Shown here: one piece after another, positions 8,893 to 17,306 of the stretch
Numbering within the stretch: position 1 is the first letter of the stretch
How the letters are laid out: every line of letters begins with the position of its first letter
DNA from: an uncultured Nesterenkonia sp.
Lineage (GTDB): Bacteria > Actinomycetota > Actinomycetes > Actinomycetales > Micrococcaceae
Length of the DNA: 60,701 nt
Reading direction: 5' to 3'
Assembly (NCBI GenBank): GCA_947494195.1
Contig: CANLUC010000009.1
Location: 1 to 60,701 of the forward strand
Notes under the pieces: model-generated
The model's database searches: none
Told to the model about the DNA's origin: nothing
Seen by the model: only the letters and a program-made list of their open reading frames with translations
Made by a program: the position numbers and the translations under genes

Positions 8893-10488
8893 ATGACGGA
8901 CATGCGAGCATCTGGATCGCGAGATGCTGCCGCATCCCGGCGCGTTCGATCGACGAGCGGGCGGGTCGGCAGGGTCCTTGCTGGCGTACTGCTGTTCTCG
9001 CTGACCTGGCTGGGTATGGCGCTGCTCATCGCGGCGGCCATCATCCACTTTCACTGGGGCAAGGTCACCGTGGTGCAGGTGCTCATGAACCTCATGTCGA
9101 TGGAGATCGGCGGCGGGGGCGGAGTGATCGTCTGGGTCTGCATCCTGGGAATCGGCGTCGCTCCGCTGCTGCTGACGATCGCGGTCCTGTGGTGGCCGTC
9201 GATCCTGCGTCGTATCCGTCGGCGCAGGCCGGCATCGGGCCGCTCCCACAGTCCATCGTGGTTCGGGCGCGGCATCTACGCCGTCCTCGTGCTGGCGCTG
9301 ATCATCGGCGGGCCTGCGGCCTTCGTGAGCACCGTACAGGTGACCGACTACCTCGAGGCTGCGGATTCGAAGTTCGATCTCGGTGACCACTACGTGGACC
9401 CGAGCGTCACGTCGGACGGAGACCCCCGAAATCTGCTCATGGTCTATCTCGAGTCCGGGGACGATGCCCTCGGGGACGACGAGCTCTTCGAGAAGGACGT
9501 CTACGAGTCGCTGAAGGAGGTGACCCGTGCCGAAGATGGCTGGCAGAGCATCGATGACCTGAGACAGTACGACGGCAGTGGCTGGACCATGGCTGGTCTG
9601 GTCTCGACACAGTGCGGAGTTCCACTGAGCGGCATTCTCTCCGCCGCGAGCAGCGGGTCCTACGCAGAGCGAGGTGTGGGGACCGAGACCTATCTGGGTG
9701 GGCTGACCTGCCTGGGGGACATCCTCGAAGACAACGGCTACACCAACGTGTTCCTCGGCGGTGCCAACCCCTCCTTCGCCGCGAAGGACACCATGCTCAA
9801 TAACCACGGCTACTCCAAGGTCCTGGGCAGAGGCGACTGGCGCGACGCCGGAGAGCCGGACAGCAGCTTCCGCAGCGACTGGGGCCTCAGCGATCAGCGG
9901 CTCATGGAGTACGCCAAGGACGAGCTCGACGCCCTGCATGCAGAGTCTGCGGAGACCGGTGAGCCGTTCAACCTCTCAGTGCTCACGCTCGATACCCACG
10001 AGCCGGTGCATGTCCACGACTACTGCACAGTGGACACGGAGAAGGAAGCGACCTCCGTCTACGCCTGCTCCATGAACCAGGTGGCCGGACTCGTGGAGCA
10101 CATGGAGGAACAGGGCTACCTCGAGGACACCGCTGTGGTCATCATGGGGGACCACCTCAAGCCTGCCGACCCGGGAGATGCGTTCCACGAGCAGCTCGGT
10201 GCACACGAGGATCGCGGTCTGTTCAACCGCATCTGGATTCCAGGGGAGCAGGAGCTGACCCCGATGCGCTCGGACATCGATCAGCTCAACATGTTCCCGA
10301 CGATCCTCGAGGTGGCCGGCCTCGAGGTGGAGGGTCATGAGGCTGGCGTAGGTGTCTCGGCCTTCACCGACGATGTGCCCGAGGACTCGGCACAGTCGCT
10401 CTCCCCAGGGGCCTATGCCGAGCTGCTCAAGTCCCGGTCCGCAGAGTTCTACGAGGATGCCTGGGTCGGCGAAGACGTCACCCCATAA
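8893..10488 (+). CDS. Membrane phosphoglycerol transferase / sulfatase-fold protein (OpgB/LtaS-like)
   Basis: The predicted 531-residue protein has an Arg-rich cytoplasmic N-terminus and three membrane segments (about 30-55, 72-97 and 125-150). A long extracellular sulfatase-like domain follows. The motif GWTMAGLVSTQCGVPL places the nucleophilic Thr at about residue 232, as in OpgB/LtaS-type enzymes that move phosphoglycerol to glycans or lipids. Later metal-ligand segments are LTLDTHEP and VIMGDHLKP. The start at 8893 is preceded by GAGGTGA; an ATG at 8860 is in frame but has no such site. It has no obvious link to phenylacetate. It is convergent with the aldehyde dehydrogenase, with a nested palindrome between them. 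Confidence 0.8.
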   Translation: MTDMRASGSRDAAASRRVRSTSGRVGRVLAGVLLFSLTWLGMALLIAAAIIHFHWGKVTVVQVLMNLMSMEIGGGGGVIVWVCILGIGVAPLLLTIAVLWWPSILRRIRRRRPASGRSHSPSWFGRGIYAVLVLALIIGGPAAFVSTVQVTDYLEAADSKFDLGDHYVDPSVTSDGDPRNLLMVYLESGDDALGDDELFEKDVYESLKEVTRAEDGWQSIDDLRQYDGSGWTMAGLVSTQCGVPLSGILSAASSGSYAERGVGTETYLGGLTCLGDILEDNGYTNVFLGGANPSFAAKDTMLNNHGYSKVLGRGDWRDAGEPDSSFRSDWGLSDQRLMEYAKDELDALHAESAETGEPFNLSVLTLDTHEPVHVHDYCTVDTEKEATSVYACSMNQVAGLVEHMEEQGYLEDTAVVIMGDHLKPADPGDAFHEQLGAHEDRGLFNRIWIPGEQELTPMRSDIDQLNMFPTILEVAGLEVEGHEAGVGVSAFTDDVPEDSAQSLSPGAYAELLKSRSAEFYEDAWVGEDVTP

Positions 10489-10505
10489 CCCCTGATCCTT
10501 AAGGG

Positions 10506-10576
10506 AAAAAATCGTAGACCTCTGGCGAATCGTAGAGCTATAGCTCTACGACATTGCCGGAGGTCTACGATTTTTT
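10506..10576. repeat. Nested palindromic element, copy 1
   Basis: The outer arms 10506-10526 and 10556-10576 (21 bp, starting A6TCGTAGACC and ending GGTCTACGAT6) pair with one mismatch. Inside is a perfect 22-bp palindrome at 10530-10551 whose left half is TCGTAGAGCTA. The A-run and T-run at the two ends make it a bidirectional intrinsic-terminator candidate, and it does lie between two convergent genes. It is related to copies at 26660-26724 and 27649-27716. The central palindrome inside the stem is more than a simple terminator needs. Confidence 0.9.
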
Positions 10577-10605
10577 CGGGGAACGGGGACCGGGGGAGGG
10601 GCTGC

Positions 10606-12003
10606 TCAGCGCTGGATCACGTGCGGCTGAGCGACCTCCTTGAGGCCCTGCAGGCCGAACTCCAGGCCGAAGCCGGACTGCTTCGCGCCGCCGAAGGGCA
10701 CTCGTGGATCGATCGCGCCGTGCTTGTTGATCCAGGTGGTGCCGGCCTGGAGCCGCGAGGCGACCTCAGTGGCACGGGCGACGTCTGAGGACCACACCGA
10801 AGAGCCGAGGCCGACCTCGAGACCGTTGGCCCACTCGATGGCCTGGTCCAGCTCGCTGTAGCGGATGATCGGCAGGGCAGGGCCGAACTGCTCCTCGGTG
10901 ACCAGCGGGTTCTGCGGGTCGATGTCTGCCACGAGGGTGGCGGGATAGAAGAAGCCCGCGTCGTCGTCGTCGGGGTCTGCACCGATCAGCACGCGCGCAC
11001 CGGAGTCCTTCGCGGCATCCACCAGTCGGGCCACGATGTCGCGCTGCTTCGCGTTCTGCAGCGGTCCCAGGACGTTCTGCTCCTCGAGGCCGATGCCCAT
11101 CGGCATTTTCGCGGCCACCTCGGTCAGCGCCTGGCAGACCTCCTCGTAGATCGCATCCGGCACATAGAGCCGCTTCAGCGCCGCGCAGGTCTGACCCGTG
11201 TTGATGAACGCGCCCCAGAACAGATCCTCCGCGATGGCCGCCGGATCAGCGTCATCGAGCACGATTCCGGCGTCATTGCCGCCGAGCTCCATGGTCATCC
11301 GCTTCATCGTGTCGGCGGCGGTCTTGATGATGGTCTTGCCCGTGGCCACCGAACCGGTGAACATGATCTTCGCGATATCGGCATGCTCGGTGAGCTGCTT
11401 GCCCAGCGAACCATCACCAGGCACTGCGATGAGCACGTCTGCCGGCAGCGCGGAGTTCAGCACCTTGACCAGGGCGAGCACACTGAGCGGGGTGTATTCG
11501 GAGGGCTTGATGACCACCGTGTTGCCCATGCGCAGCGAGGGGGCGATCTGCCAGACGGAGATCATCATCGGCCAGTTCCAGGGGCCGATCGCGCCGACGA
11601 CGCCCAGCGGGCGGTAGTGCAGCTCGGCGTACCCGGACTCGTCATCGAGGAGCACCTCCGGCTCCACCGGGATCGAGGCGGCGGCGCGGAGCCAGGCCGC
11701 GCACGCGCCGACCTCGAAGCGGGCGTTGGGCCCGTTGAGCGGCTTGCCCTGTTCGCGGGAGAGCAGCTGGGCGAGTTCCTCGGCGTGGGCCTCCACCGCG
11801 TCGGCGGCGGCGTGCAGTGCTGACTGACGCTCGCTGTCCGGCGTGGCGGCCCAGGAGACCTGGGCGCGCACGGCACGGGCGACGGCGTCGTCGAGGTCCG
11901 CGGCAGAGGTCTGCGGAGCGCGGGCGATCAGCTCGCCGGTGGCGGGGTCGAGGATCTCTGGACCGTCAGCGGACTGGATCTGCTCGAGCAGGGTGGTGGT
12001 CAT
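10606..12003 (-). CDS. NAD(P)-dependent aldehyde dehydrogenase
   Basis: A 465-residue aldehyde dehydrogenase. The start at 12003 follows AAGGAGAT, while an in-frame ATG at 12033 has no such site. Motifs in order are GPWNWPMMISVWQIAPSL (cofactor entrance), FTGSVATGK, MELGGNDAGIVL (general base Glu) and NTGQTCAALKR (nucleophile Cys). The family resembles succinate-semialdehyde/betaine-aldehyde-type dehydrogenases. It is the last gene in the paa direction, after a small membrane-protein gene. A phenylacetaldehyde-oxidising role feeding paaK would fit, but is inference. Confidence 0.88.
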   Translation of the reverse strand: MTTTLLEQIQSADGPEILDPATGELIARAPQTSAADLDDAVARAVRAQVSWAATPDSERQSALHAAADAVEAHAEELAQLLSREQGKPLNGPNARFEVGACAAWLRAAASIPVEPEVLLDDESGYAELHYRPLGVVGAIGPWNWPMMISVWQIAPSLRMGNTVVIKPSEYTPLSVLALVKVLNSALPADVLIAVPGDGSLGKQLTEHADIAKIMFTGSVATGKTIIKTAADTMKRMTMELGGNDAGIVLDDADPAAIAEDLFWGAFINTGQTCAALKRLYVPDAIYEEVCQALTEVAAKMPMGIGLEEQNVLGPLQNAKQRDIVARLVDAAKDSGARVLIGADPDDDDAGFFYPATLVADIDPQNPLVTEEQFGPALPIIRYSELDQAIEWANGLEVGLGSSVWSSDVARATEVASRLQAGTTWINKHGAIDPRVPFGGAKQSGFGLEFGLQGLKEVAQPHVIQR

Positions 12004-12158
12004 GATGTGGAATCTCCTTGGGTCACAGCTCAACTGGTATAGGACCAGCCTCGCGACCGCTTCGGAGATGTCTTTGTCCCCAGACGCACAGACCTGTGCA
12101 ATCGGTGCATACCTGTGTCGTGGGTCACATGCGAGTCACATGCGGGAGAAGCAGAGCC

Positions 12159-12386
12159 TCAGACGTGGTGGCGCGCGGCCCTGCGATCCTGGTGCAGCTC
12201 CCAGCGCAGCTCCGCCGCGGTGGTGATCGCAACCACCGAGCCGATGATCGGCAGGGCGAAGGCGACGAGGAACATCACCAGCGCGTGGGTCTTGGTGCTG
12301 GTCAGCGGGATGGCGAACAGCGCCGCGACGATGCCCAACACCCAGATGCCGAGGATGACCGCTTCAATGAATTCAATGGCTTCCAT
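12159..12386 (-). CDS. Small two-helix membrane protein
   Basis: The 75-residue protein has two hydrophobic helices (about 8-28 and 34-56) and a basic tail with a His pair at the end (RRAARHHV), so both ends probably face the cytoplasm. I do not recognise a family. The upstream ribosome-binding site is weak. Coding is supported by clean membrane topology and by fitting exactly between paaG and the aldehyde dehydrogenase without overlap. Function unknown. Confidence 0.55.
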   Translation of the reverse strand: MEAIEFIEAVILGIWVLGIVAALFAIPLTSTKTHALVMFLVAFALPIIGSVVAITTAAELRWELHQDRRAARHHV

Positions 12387-12450
12387 GCGAGAAGGCTAGA
12401 CCTGTGCCTGGCCCACGGCAAGCCTGAATGCGTATGTGCGCGGTCACGTT

Positions 12451-13221
12451 TCAGCGACCTTTGAAGACCGGCTGCCGCTTCGCCTGGAAGGCGGCGAAAC
12501 CCTCCGAATAATCTGCAGAGTTGCACAGCCTGCCCTGGGCGTGGTTCTCATCCTTGAGCGACTCCCAGAGTCCGAAACGCTGGTCTCGGAGTGCCGCCAC
12601 GAGTGCCTTCGACTCGCGGAAGGCCAGCGTGGCCCCCTGGGCGGCGACGGCGGCCTTTCCGCGAGTGAACTCGAGGAGCTCCTCCGGGTCCAGGACACGG
12701 GAGAAGAGTCCGGCGGACACCGCCTCAGCACCGGACATCAGGTCCCCGGTGTAGATCAGATCCAGCGTGCGGTGGGCACCGAGGCGCTCCACGAACAGAG
12801 CATGACCCCCGGAATCGAGCGTGGCGCCCAGCGCGGCGAAGGGAGAGCCGATCTTCGCGTTCTCGGCGACATAGACCACGTCTGTGGCGATGGCCAGTCC
12901 GAGGCCCACGCCGAGGCAGGCTCCCTGGACCGCGGCGAAGGTCGGCGCCGGGAAAGCTGCCATCCGGCGCATCAGCGGAGTGACCTTCCCCTGCAGGAAG
13001 CCCAGTGCATCGTCGGTGGCCGGCACGACCTCGGAGATGTCCCGCCCGGCGCAGAAGCCTCTGCCCTCGCCGCGCAGCAGCAGGGCGCGGACCCCGGCCT
13101 GTTCGGCCTCCTGGTACGCGGCGTCAAGCTCATCGACCGCCTGCTCGTTCAGGGAGTTCAGCTTCTTGGGGGCGTCGAGGACGATCTCGGCGACGCCGTA
13201 GTCGATGGTCAGGTTGATCAT
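12451..13221 (-). CDS. paaG: Enoyl-CoA hydratase/isomerase, PaaG-like ring-epoxide isomerase
   Basis: A 256-residue crotonase-fold protein. The oxyanion-hole segments are GRGFCAGRDISE and ACLGVGLGLAIATD. The catalytic region reads GATLDSGG, with Asp where PaaG has its acid and where hydratases normally carry Glu, so I favour 1,2-epoxyphenylacetyl-CoA isomerase over PaaF hydratase. It starts 26 bases after paaE with a GGAG site and is probably part of the paaABCDE operon. PaaF, paaH and the thiolase paaJ are not in this window, so these last steps must be encoded elsewhere. Confidence 0.8.
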   Translation of the reverse strand: MINLTIDYGVAEIVLDAPKKLNSLNEQAVDELDAAYQEAEQAGVRALLLRGEGRGFCAGRDISEVVPATDDALGFLQGKVTPLMRRMAAFPAPTFAAVQGACLGVGLGLAIATDVVYVAENAKIGSPFAALGATLDSGGHALFVERLGAHRTLDLIYTGDLMSGAEAVSAGLFSRVLDPEELLEFTRGKAAVAAQGATLAFRESKALVAALRDQRFGLWESLKDENHAQGRLCNSADYSEGFAAFQAKRQPVFKGR

Positions 13222-13247
13222 GGCAGCTCCTGTGTCGGTGATGGCGC

Positions 13248-14399
13248 TCAGGCGTCGTAGTCGACCACGAGCTTCTCGGAGGTGGGACGGGTCTGGCAGG
13301 TCAGGATGTAGCCCGCGGTGACCTCGTCGGATTCCAGCGCGAAGTTCTCCTCCATCTCGAAGTCACCCGAGACCACCTTCGCGCGGCAGGTGCCGCAGAC
13401 TCCGCCGGCGCACGCGAAGGGAACGTCCGAACGGGCGCGCAGAGCGGCGTTGAGCACGGTCTCTCCCGATCCCGTCGGGGAGGCCACCTGGCCGGTGAGC
13501 CCGTCGAGGGTGAACTCGATCTGGACGTTCTCGCCCTCCGGATCGGCCTGAACCTTCCGGCCCTGCTGGCCTTCGGGGCGGTCCGGGCGTCCGGTGGTGA
13601 ACAGCTCGAAGCGGATGTCGTTCTCATCGACCCCGCGGGCCGCGAGAGAGTCCCGAGCCATCTGCACCAGCTCGAAAGGCCCGCAGAGGAACCATTCATC
13701 GGTGTCCTGGACGCGCAGCACCTTGTCCAGCAGATCGCTGAGCTTCTCCTCGTCGATCCGCCCGGTGAGCAGCGGGTTGATGCGCTGCTCCCGGCTGAGC
13801 ACGTGGTGCACCGCGAGCCGGGAGGGGTAGCGGTCCTTGAGGTCGCCGAGCTCCTCGGCGAACATCACGTCGCCGGCAGAGCGGTTGGCATAGACGAGGT
13901 CGAAGGTCGAGTCCTTCGAGGCGGCCAGCACGGAGCGCGCGATGGCCATGATCGGGGTGATCCCGGATCCGGCGGCGAAGGCGACCAGGTGCACATCCGA
14001 GCGCAGGGCCACCGCCTCCTCCGCGAGCTTCGCGGGATTGTTCATCGAGGTGATCGCAGTCTTGGAGACGAAGGCCCCCGAGGGGTTCATCACCTCCATC
14101 TGATCCCCGGGCTTCAGCGACTCATTGGCCCAGTTCGAGAACAGTCCGCCGAGATCGCGCTTGATCGCCACACGGATCTCGCCCGGGGTGGGTTCGGTGC
14201 AGATCGAGTAGGAGCGACGGACCTCCTGGCCCTCCAGCTCGGTGCGCAGAGCGACATACTGCCCGGGTGCGTAGTCGAAGTCCTCCTGCAGCTCCTCGGG
14301 CACGGCGAAGGTGACCTCCACCGAGTCTGAGGTCAGCGGGCGCACCTCCGAGACGGTCAGCGTGGAGAAGCTCGCGCGGCGGCGGGTGGTCGTCGACAT
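13248..14399 (-). CDS. paaE: PaaE: phenylacetyl-CoA epoxidase reductase subunit
   Basis: A 383-residue electron-transfer subunit passing electrons from NADPH to the diiron oxygenase. The N-terminal FAD-binding barrel includes RSYSICTEP, the NAD-binding domain begins at about VAFAAGSGITPIMAI, and the C-terminal plant-type 2Fe-2S domain has FACAGGVCGTCRAKV plus a fourth Cys in YILTCQ. Its ATG overlaps the paaD stop (ATGA at 14399), showing tight coupling. Length and domain order are normal. Confidence 0.94.
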   Translation of the reverse strand: MSTTTRRRASFSTLTVSEVRPLTSDSVEVTFAVPEELQEDFDYAPGQYVALRTELEGQEVRRSYSICTEPTPGEIRVAIKRDLGGLFSNWANESLKPGDQMEVMNPSGAFVSKTAITSMNNPAKLAEEAVALRSDVHLVAFAAGSGITPIMAIARSVLAASKDSTFDLVYANRSAGDVMFAEELGDLKDRYPSRLAVHHVLSREQRINPLLTGRIDEEKLSDLLDKVLRVQDTDEWFLCGPFELVQMARDSLAARGVDENDIRFELFTTGRPDRPEGQQGRKVQADPEGENVQIEFTLDGLTGQVASPTGSGETVLNAALRARSDVPFACAGGVCGTCRAKVVSGDFEMEENFALESDEVTAGYILTCQTRPTSEKLVVDYDA

Positions 14400-14911
14400 C
14401 AGTGCACCTTGAAGTGGTCAAAGGGCTCCAGGCAGTCGCGGCACTGGTAGAGCGCCTTGCATGCGGTGGAGCCGAAGCGGGTCATCTCACGGGTGTTGGG
14501 GGAGTCGCAGCGCGGGCATTTCACGCTCAGACCCACCCGGACCGGCCCCAGGGCCGCCTTGCCGGTGGGCGGGGCGACGCCGTACTCGCGCAGCTTCGCC
14601 TTGCCCTCATCGGTCATCCAGTCGGTGGTCCAGGCCGGCTGCAGCACGGTGTCCACGCGCACGTCTTTGTGCCCGGCGTGGCGCAGCGCAGCGGTGACAT
14701 CGGCATGGATCGTGTCCATGGCGGGGCAGCCCGAATAGGTGGGCGTGATGACGACGACGGCGGTGCCGTCCTCCTCCAGCCGTGCCTCGCGCAGGATCCC
14801 GAGATCGGCGATGCTGAGCACCGGGATCTCCGGATCGTTCACGGTGGCGGCGACCTCCCAGACGGTGGCGTCGGCGGGAAGGGTCACAGCTTCTGGTCTC
14901 AACGTCCCCAT
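14399..14911 (-). CDS. paaD: PaaD: phenylacetyl-CoA epoxidase assembly protein
   Basis: A 170-residue protein of the DUF59/MIP18 type, needed to mature the epoxidase iron sites. The N-terminal MIP18 domain has NDPEIPVLSIADLGI and TYSGCPAM. The C-terminal zinc-ribbon-like module has Cys pairs in KCPRCDSPNT and YQCRDC. The start at 14911 follows AAGGAGC at good spacing; the frame is open further upstream without a good site. It lies 11 bases after paaC. Confidence 0.92.
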   Translation of the reverse strand: MGTLRPEAVTLPADATVWEVAATVNDPEIPVLSIADLGILREARLEEDGTAVVVITPTYSGCPAMDTIHADVTAALRHAGHKDVRVDTVLQPAWTTDWMTDEGKAKLREYGVAPPTGKAALGPVRVGLSVKCPRCDSPNTREMTRFGSTACKALYQCRDCLEPFDHFKVH

Positions 14912-14922
14912 GACTGCTCCTT

Positions 14923-15750
14923 TCACCAGGTGGCTCCGGGGTGGCTGCGGGCCAGGACCTGCATCTCGGCGAGGATGAAGCCGCGCTGCTCGGAGTGACG
15001 CCCCGAGCGGTCGGCTCCGTGTGCGCCGGACATGTCCGGCACGCTCAGTCCGGCCTCTTCGATGACCTGGTGCAGCCGGTTCAGCGTGGACTCGCGCAGC
15101 GCCGAGGGCAGCACCGCGACGTCGGCGAGCTCGGCGATGGGCTCCACATCGGTGAAGAGCTCCTCCACATAGGACCAGACCGAATCCAGGCCCGACTGCA
15201 TGCGTCGGGAGGACTCCTCGGTGCCCAGTCCCAGACGGAGCACCCACTGGGCGGCGTGGTCCTGGTGGTAGTCCACCTCCTTGTGCGCCTTCGCCGCGAT
15301 CGCCGCGAGAGTGGCATCGGTGGAGTTCACCAGACGGCTGTAGAGCTCGTGCTGGTAGAAGCTGAAGATCAGCTGCCGAGCGATGGTCTTGCCGAAGTCA
15401 CCGTTCTCCTGCTCCACGAGGCGGCAGGAGCGGAACTCCTCCTCCTCGCGGAAGTAGGCGAGGTCGTCCTCGGACTTGCCCCAGGCGGTGCCGGCATAGG
15501 TGAGCAGGAACCTGGCGTGGCCGAGCAGGTCGAGTGCGATGTTCGCCAGGGCCACGTCTTCTTCCAGCTCCGGTGCCCGAGACACCCAGGCGCCGAGTCG
15601 CTGCGAGAGCATCAGCGCGTCGTCGCCCAGGATCAAGGCATAGCGGGCGGTGGCCTCATCGGCCGTGGCGCCTGAGGCGGCGATCTCTTCGGCGGTGATC
15701 GCCTCGCCCTGAGACTGCCGGGTGGCGGAGTCATGCGATGCGAAGCTCAC
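14923..15750 (-). CDS. paaC: PaaC: phenylacetyl-CoA epoxidase structural subunit
   Basis: The 275-residue ferritin-like helical subunit pairs with PaaA but lacks a functional diiron site in this family. Characteristic segments are ALILGDDALMLSQRLGAW, ANIALDLLGHARFLL and KAHKEVDYHQDHAAQWVLRLG. The start codon is GTG at 15750 and overlaps the paaB stop. It has an extra acidic/Ser-rich N-terminus of about 30 residues before the conserved fold. Confidence 0.93.
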   Translation of the reverse strand: MSFASHDSATRQSQGEAITAEEIAASGATADEATARYALILGDDALMLSQRLGAWVSRAPELEEDVALANIALDLLGHARFLLTYAGTAWGKSEDDLAYFREEEEFRSCRLVEQENGDFGKTIARQLIFSFYQHELYSRLVNSTDATLAAIAAKAHKEVDYHQDHAAQWVLRLGLGTEESSRRMQSGLDSVWSYVEELFTDVEPIAELADVAVLPSALRESTLNRLHQVIEEAGLSVPDMSGAHGADRSGRHSEQRGFILAEMQVLARSHPGATW

Positions 15751-16046
15751 AGGTGCTTCACCCCTTCTGACTGGGTGTAATAGGTGGCGTGGCGGTAGCT
15801 CTTGCCCTGGGCCGATTCGAAGTAGCCGCCCTTGGAGTCAGGATCCGAGGCCATGATCGCGTCGGCCGGAACCACCCACACCGAGGTGCCCTCATTGCGC
15901 CGGGTGTAGAGATCCCGAGCATTGCGGATCGCCATGGTGGCGTCCGGAGCGTGCAGCGAGCCGGCGTGCACGTGGGAGAGTCCCCGCGAGCCTCGGATGA
16001 AGACCTCCCACAGGGGCCAGGTGCTCGAATCTGCGCTGGAGGACAT
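15747..16046 (-). CDS. paaB: PaaB: phenylacetyl-CoA epoxidase small subunit
   Basis: A 99-residue subunit that bridges PaaAC heterodimers in the epoxidase. The diagnostic run is WEVFIRGSRGLSHVHAGSLHA, followed by NARDLYTRRNEGTSVWVVPA. The C-terminus KSYRHATYY is also typical. A GAGGCC-type site precedes the ATG. It overlaps paaC by 4 bases and lies 74 bases after paaA, the largest gap in the operon. Confidence 0.95.
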   Translation of the reverse strand: MSSSADSSTWPLWEVFIRGSRGLSHVHAGSLHAPDATMAIRNARDLYTRRNEGTSVWVVPADAIMASDPDSKGGYFESAQGKSYRHATYYTQSEGVKHL

Positions 16047-16120
16047 GGCCTCGCCTTTCTTGCGGTGGTGACGACGTCTGGTCGGTCAGCGTTCAGGGGT
16101 GGTGCGAAGGTGGACGAGGC

Positions 16121-17152
16121 TCAGGCGCCAATCAGGGCTGCCCGGTCGCGGTCCTGCTCCTGGGATGCTCGGTTGGCGTAGGCCACGGCGGCTTCGCGGA
16201 CCCAGGCTCCCTCGTCGCGGGCGCTGCGGTAGTGCTCCAGGCGCTGGCGGCTCAAGGGGCCGTTGCCCTTGATCACCGCGAAGAACTCGTCCCAGTCCAG
16301 CTCGGCGAAGTCATAGTGGCCGCGCTCCTCGTTCCACTTCAGCTCGGGATCGGGGAGGGTGAGGCCCAGGGCCTCGACCTGCGGGACGATCATGTCCACG
16401 AAGCGCTGCCGCAGCTCGTCGTTGGTGAAGCGCTTGATGTTCCACGCCATCGATTGCTGCGAGTTCGGGGAGTCCCCGTCCGGCGGGCCGAACATCTGCA
16501 GCGCCGGTCCATAGAAGCGGTCCACGGCGGCCTGGGCCATCTCGCGCTGCTCCTGCGTGCCGTGGGACAGCGAGTAGAGGATCTCCCAGCCCTGGCGCTG
16601 GTGGAAGGACTCCTCCTTGCAGATGCGGACCATGGCGCGGCCATACGGCCCGTAGGAGGCGCGGCAGAGCGGCACCTGGTTGACGATCGCAGCGCCGTCG
16701 ACCAGCCAGCCGATGGCGCCGACGTCGGCCCAGGTGCGTGCTGGGTAGTTGAAGATCGAGGAGTACTTGGCCTTGCCGCTGTAGAGCTGGTCATACATGT
16801 CTTCGCGGGGGGTGCCCAAGGTCTCGGCGGCGGAGTAGAGGTACAGCCCGTGGCCAGCCTCGTCCTGGACCTTGGCCATCAGAATCGCCTTGCGTTTGAG
16901 GCTCGGTGCACGCGAGATCCAGTTGCCCTCGGGCTGCATGCCGATGATCTCGGAGTGGGCGTGCTGGGAGACCTGTCGCACCAGAGACTTCCGGTAGGAC
17001 TCCGGCATCCAGTCTCGCGGCTCGATGCGAGAGTCATCGGCGATGATCTCGTCGAAGCGGTGCTGTCCGGACTCTGCCTCGTCCCGCGCCGCAGCGGCAT
17101 CAGCCTCATCAGCGAGACGAAGGGGTGCGTGCTGGTGGTTCTGGGGTGACAT
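16121..17152 (-). CDS. paaA: PaaA: phenylacetyl-CoA 1,2-epoxidase catalytic subunit
   Basis: A 343-residue diiron oxygenase subunit that forms the ring 1,2-epoxide of phenylacetyl-CoA. Iron-ligand regions are [15 protein letters not shown] (ExxH) and [15 protein letters not shown] (EExxH). I choose 17152 (MSPQNHQH) because GAGG lies 6 bases upstream; the in-frame ATG at 17158 touches that site. Promoter elements and a PaaR-type operator lie immediately upstream. It is the first gene of paaABCDE-paaG. Confidence 0.95.
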   Translation of the reverse strand: MSPQNHQHAPLRLADEADAAAARDEAESGQHRFDEIIADDSRIEPRDWMPESYRKSLVRQVSQHAHSEIIGMQPEGNWISRAPSLKRKAILMAKVQDEAGHGLYLYSAAETLGTPREDMYDQLYSGKAKYSSIFNYPARTWADVGAIGWLVDGAAIVNQVPLCRASYGPYGRAMVRICKEESFHQRQGWEILYSLSHGTQEQREMAQAAVDRFYGPALQMFGPPDGDSPNSQQSMAWNIKRFTNDELRQRFVDMIVPQVEALGLTLPDPELKWNEERGHYDFAELDWDEFFAVIKGNGPLSRQRLEHYRSARDEGAWVREAAVAYANRASQEQDRDRAALIGA

Positions 17153-17176
17153 GGTCATCCTCGATTCCGTCGCATG

Positions 17177-17198
17177 ATTTACCGACCGTTCGTTCAGT
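17177..17198. promoter_or_regulatory. PaaR-type operator in front of paaA
   Basis: This 22-bp site reads ACCGACCGTTCGTTCA in its core and differs from the recalled actinobacterial PaaR consensus at two defined positions. It covers the last bases of the -10 element at 17196-17201 and the start of transcription, so a bound repressor would block the paa operon. Confidence 0.78.
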
Positions 17199-17223
17199 AT
17201 AGCACTGAGGGTGTGACGGTCAA
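17196..17223 (-). promoter_or_regulatory. paaA operon promoter
   Basis: On the minus strand TTGACC (17223-17218) and TATACT (17201-17196) are spaced by 16 bases, a near-consensus housekeeping promoter. The PaaR-type operator overlaps the -10. This is the best promoter match I see in the window. Confidence 0.75.
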
Positions 17224-17306
17224 CACGCGGGGCGGCAGAGTCGAGGGTGCGCCTGCAAGCGGGAGGTGAGTGGTGGTCTGACGTGCGGTGACGGGGCTCG
17301 CTGCGG

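Noticed and set aside
10506-10576. Palindrome copy 1 as a CRISPR repeat or tRNA-like element
   Set aside because: There is no array of spaced direct repeats, and the fold is a long hairpin, not a cloverleaf.
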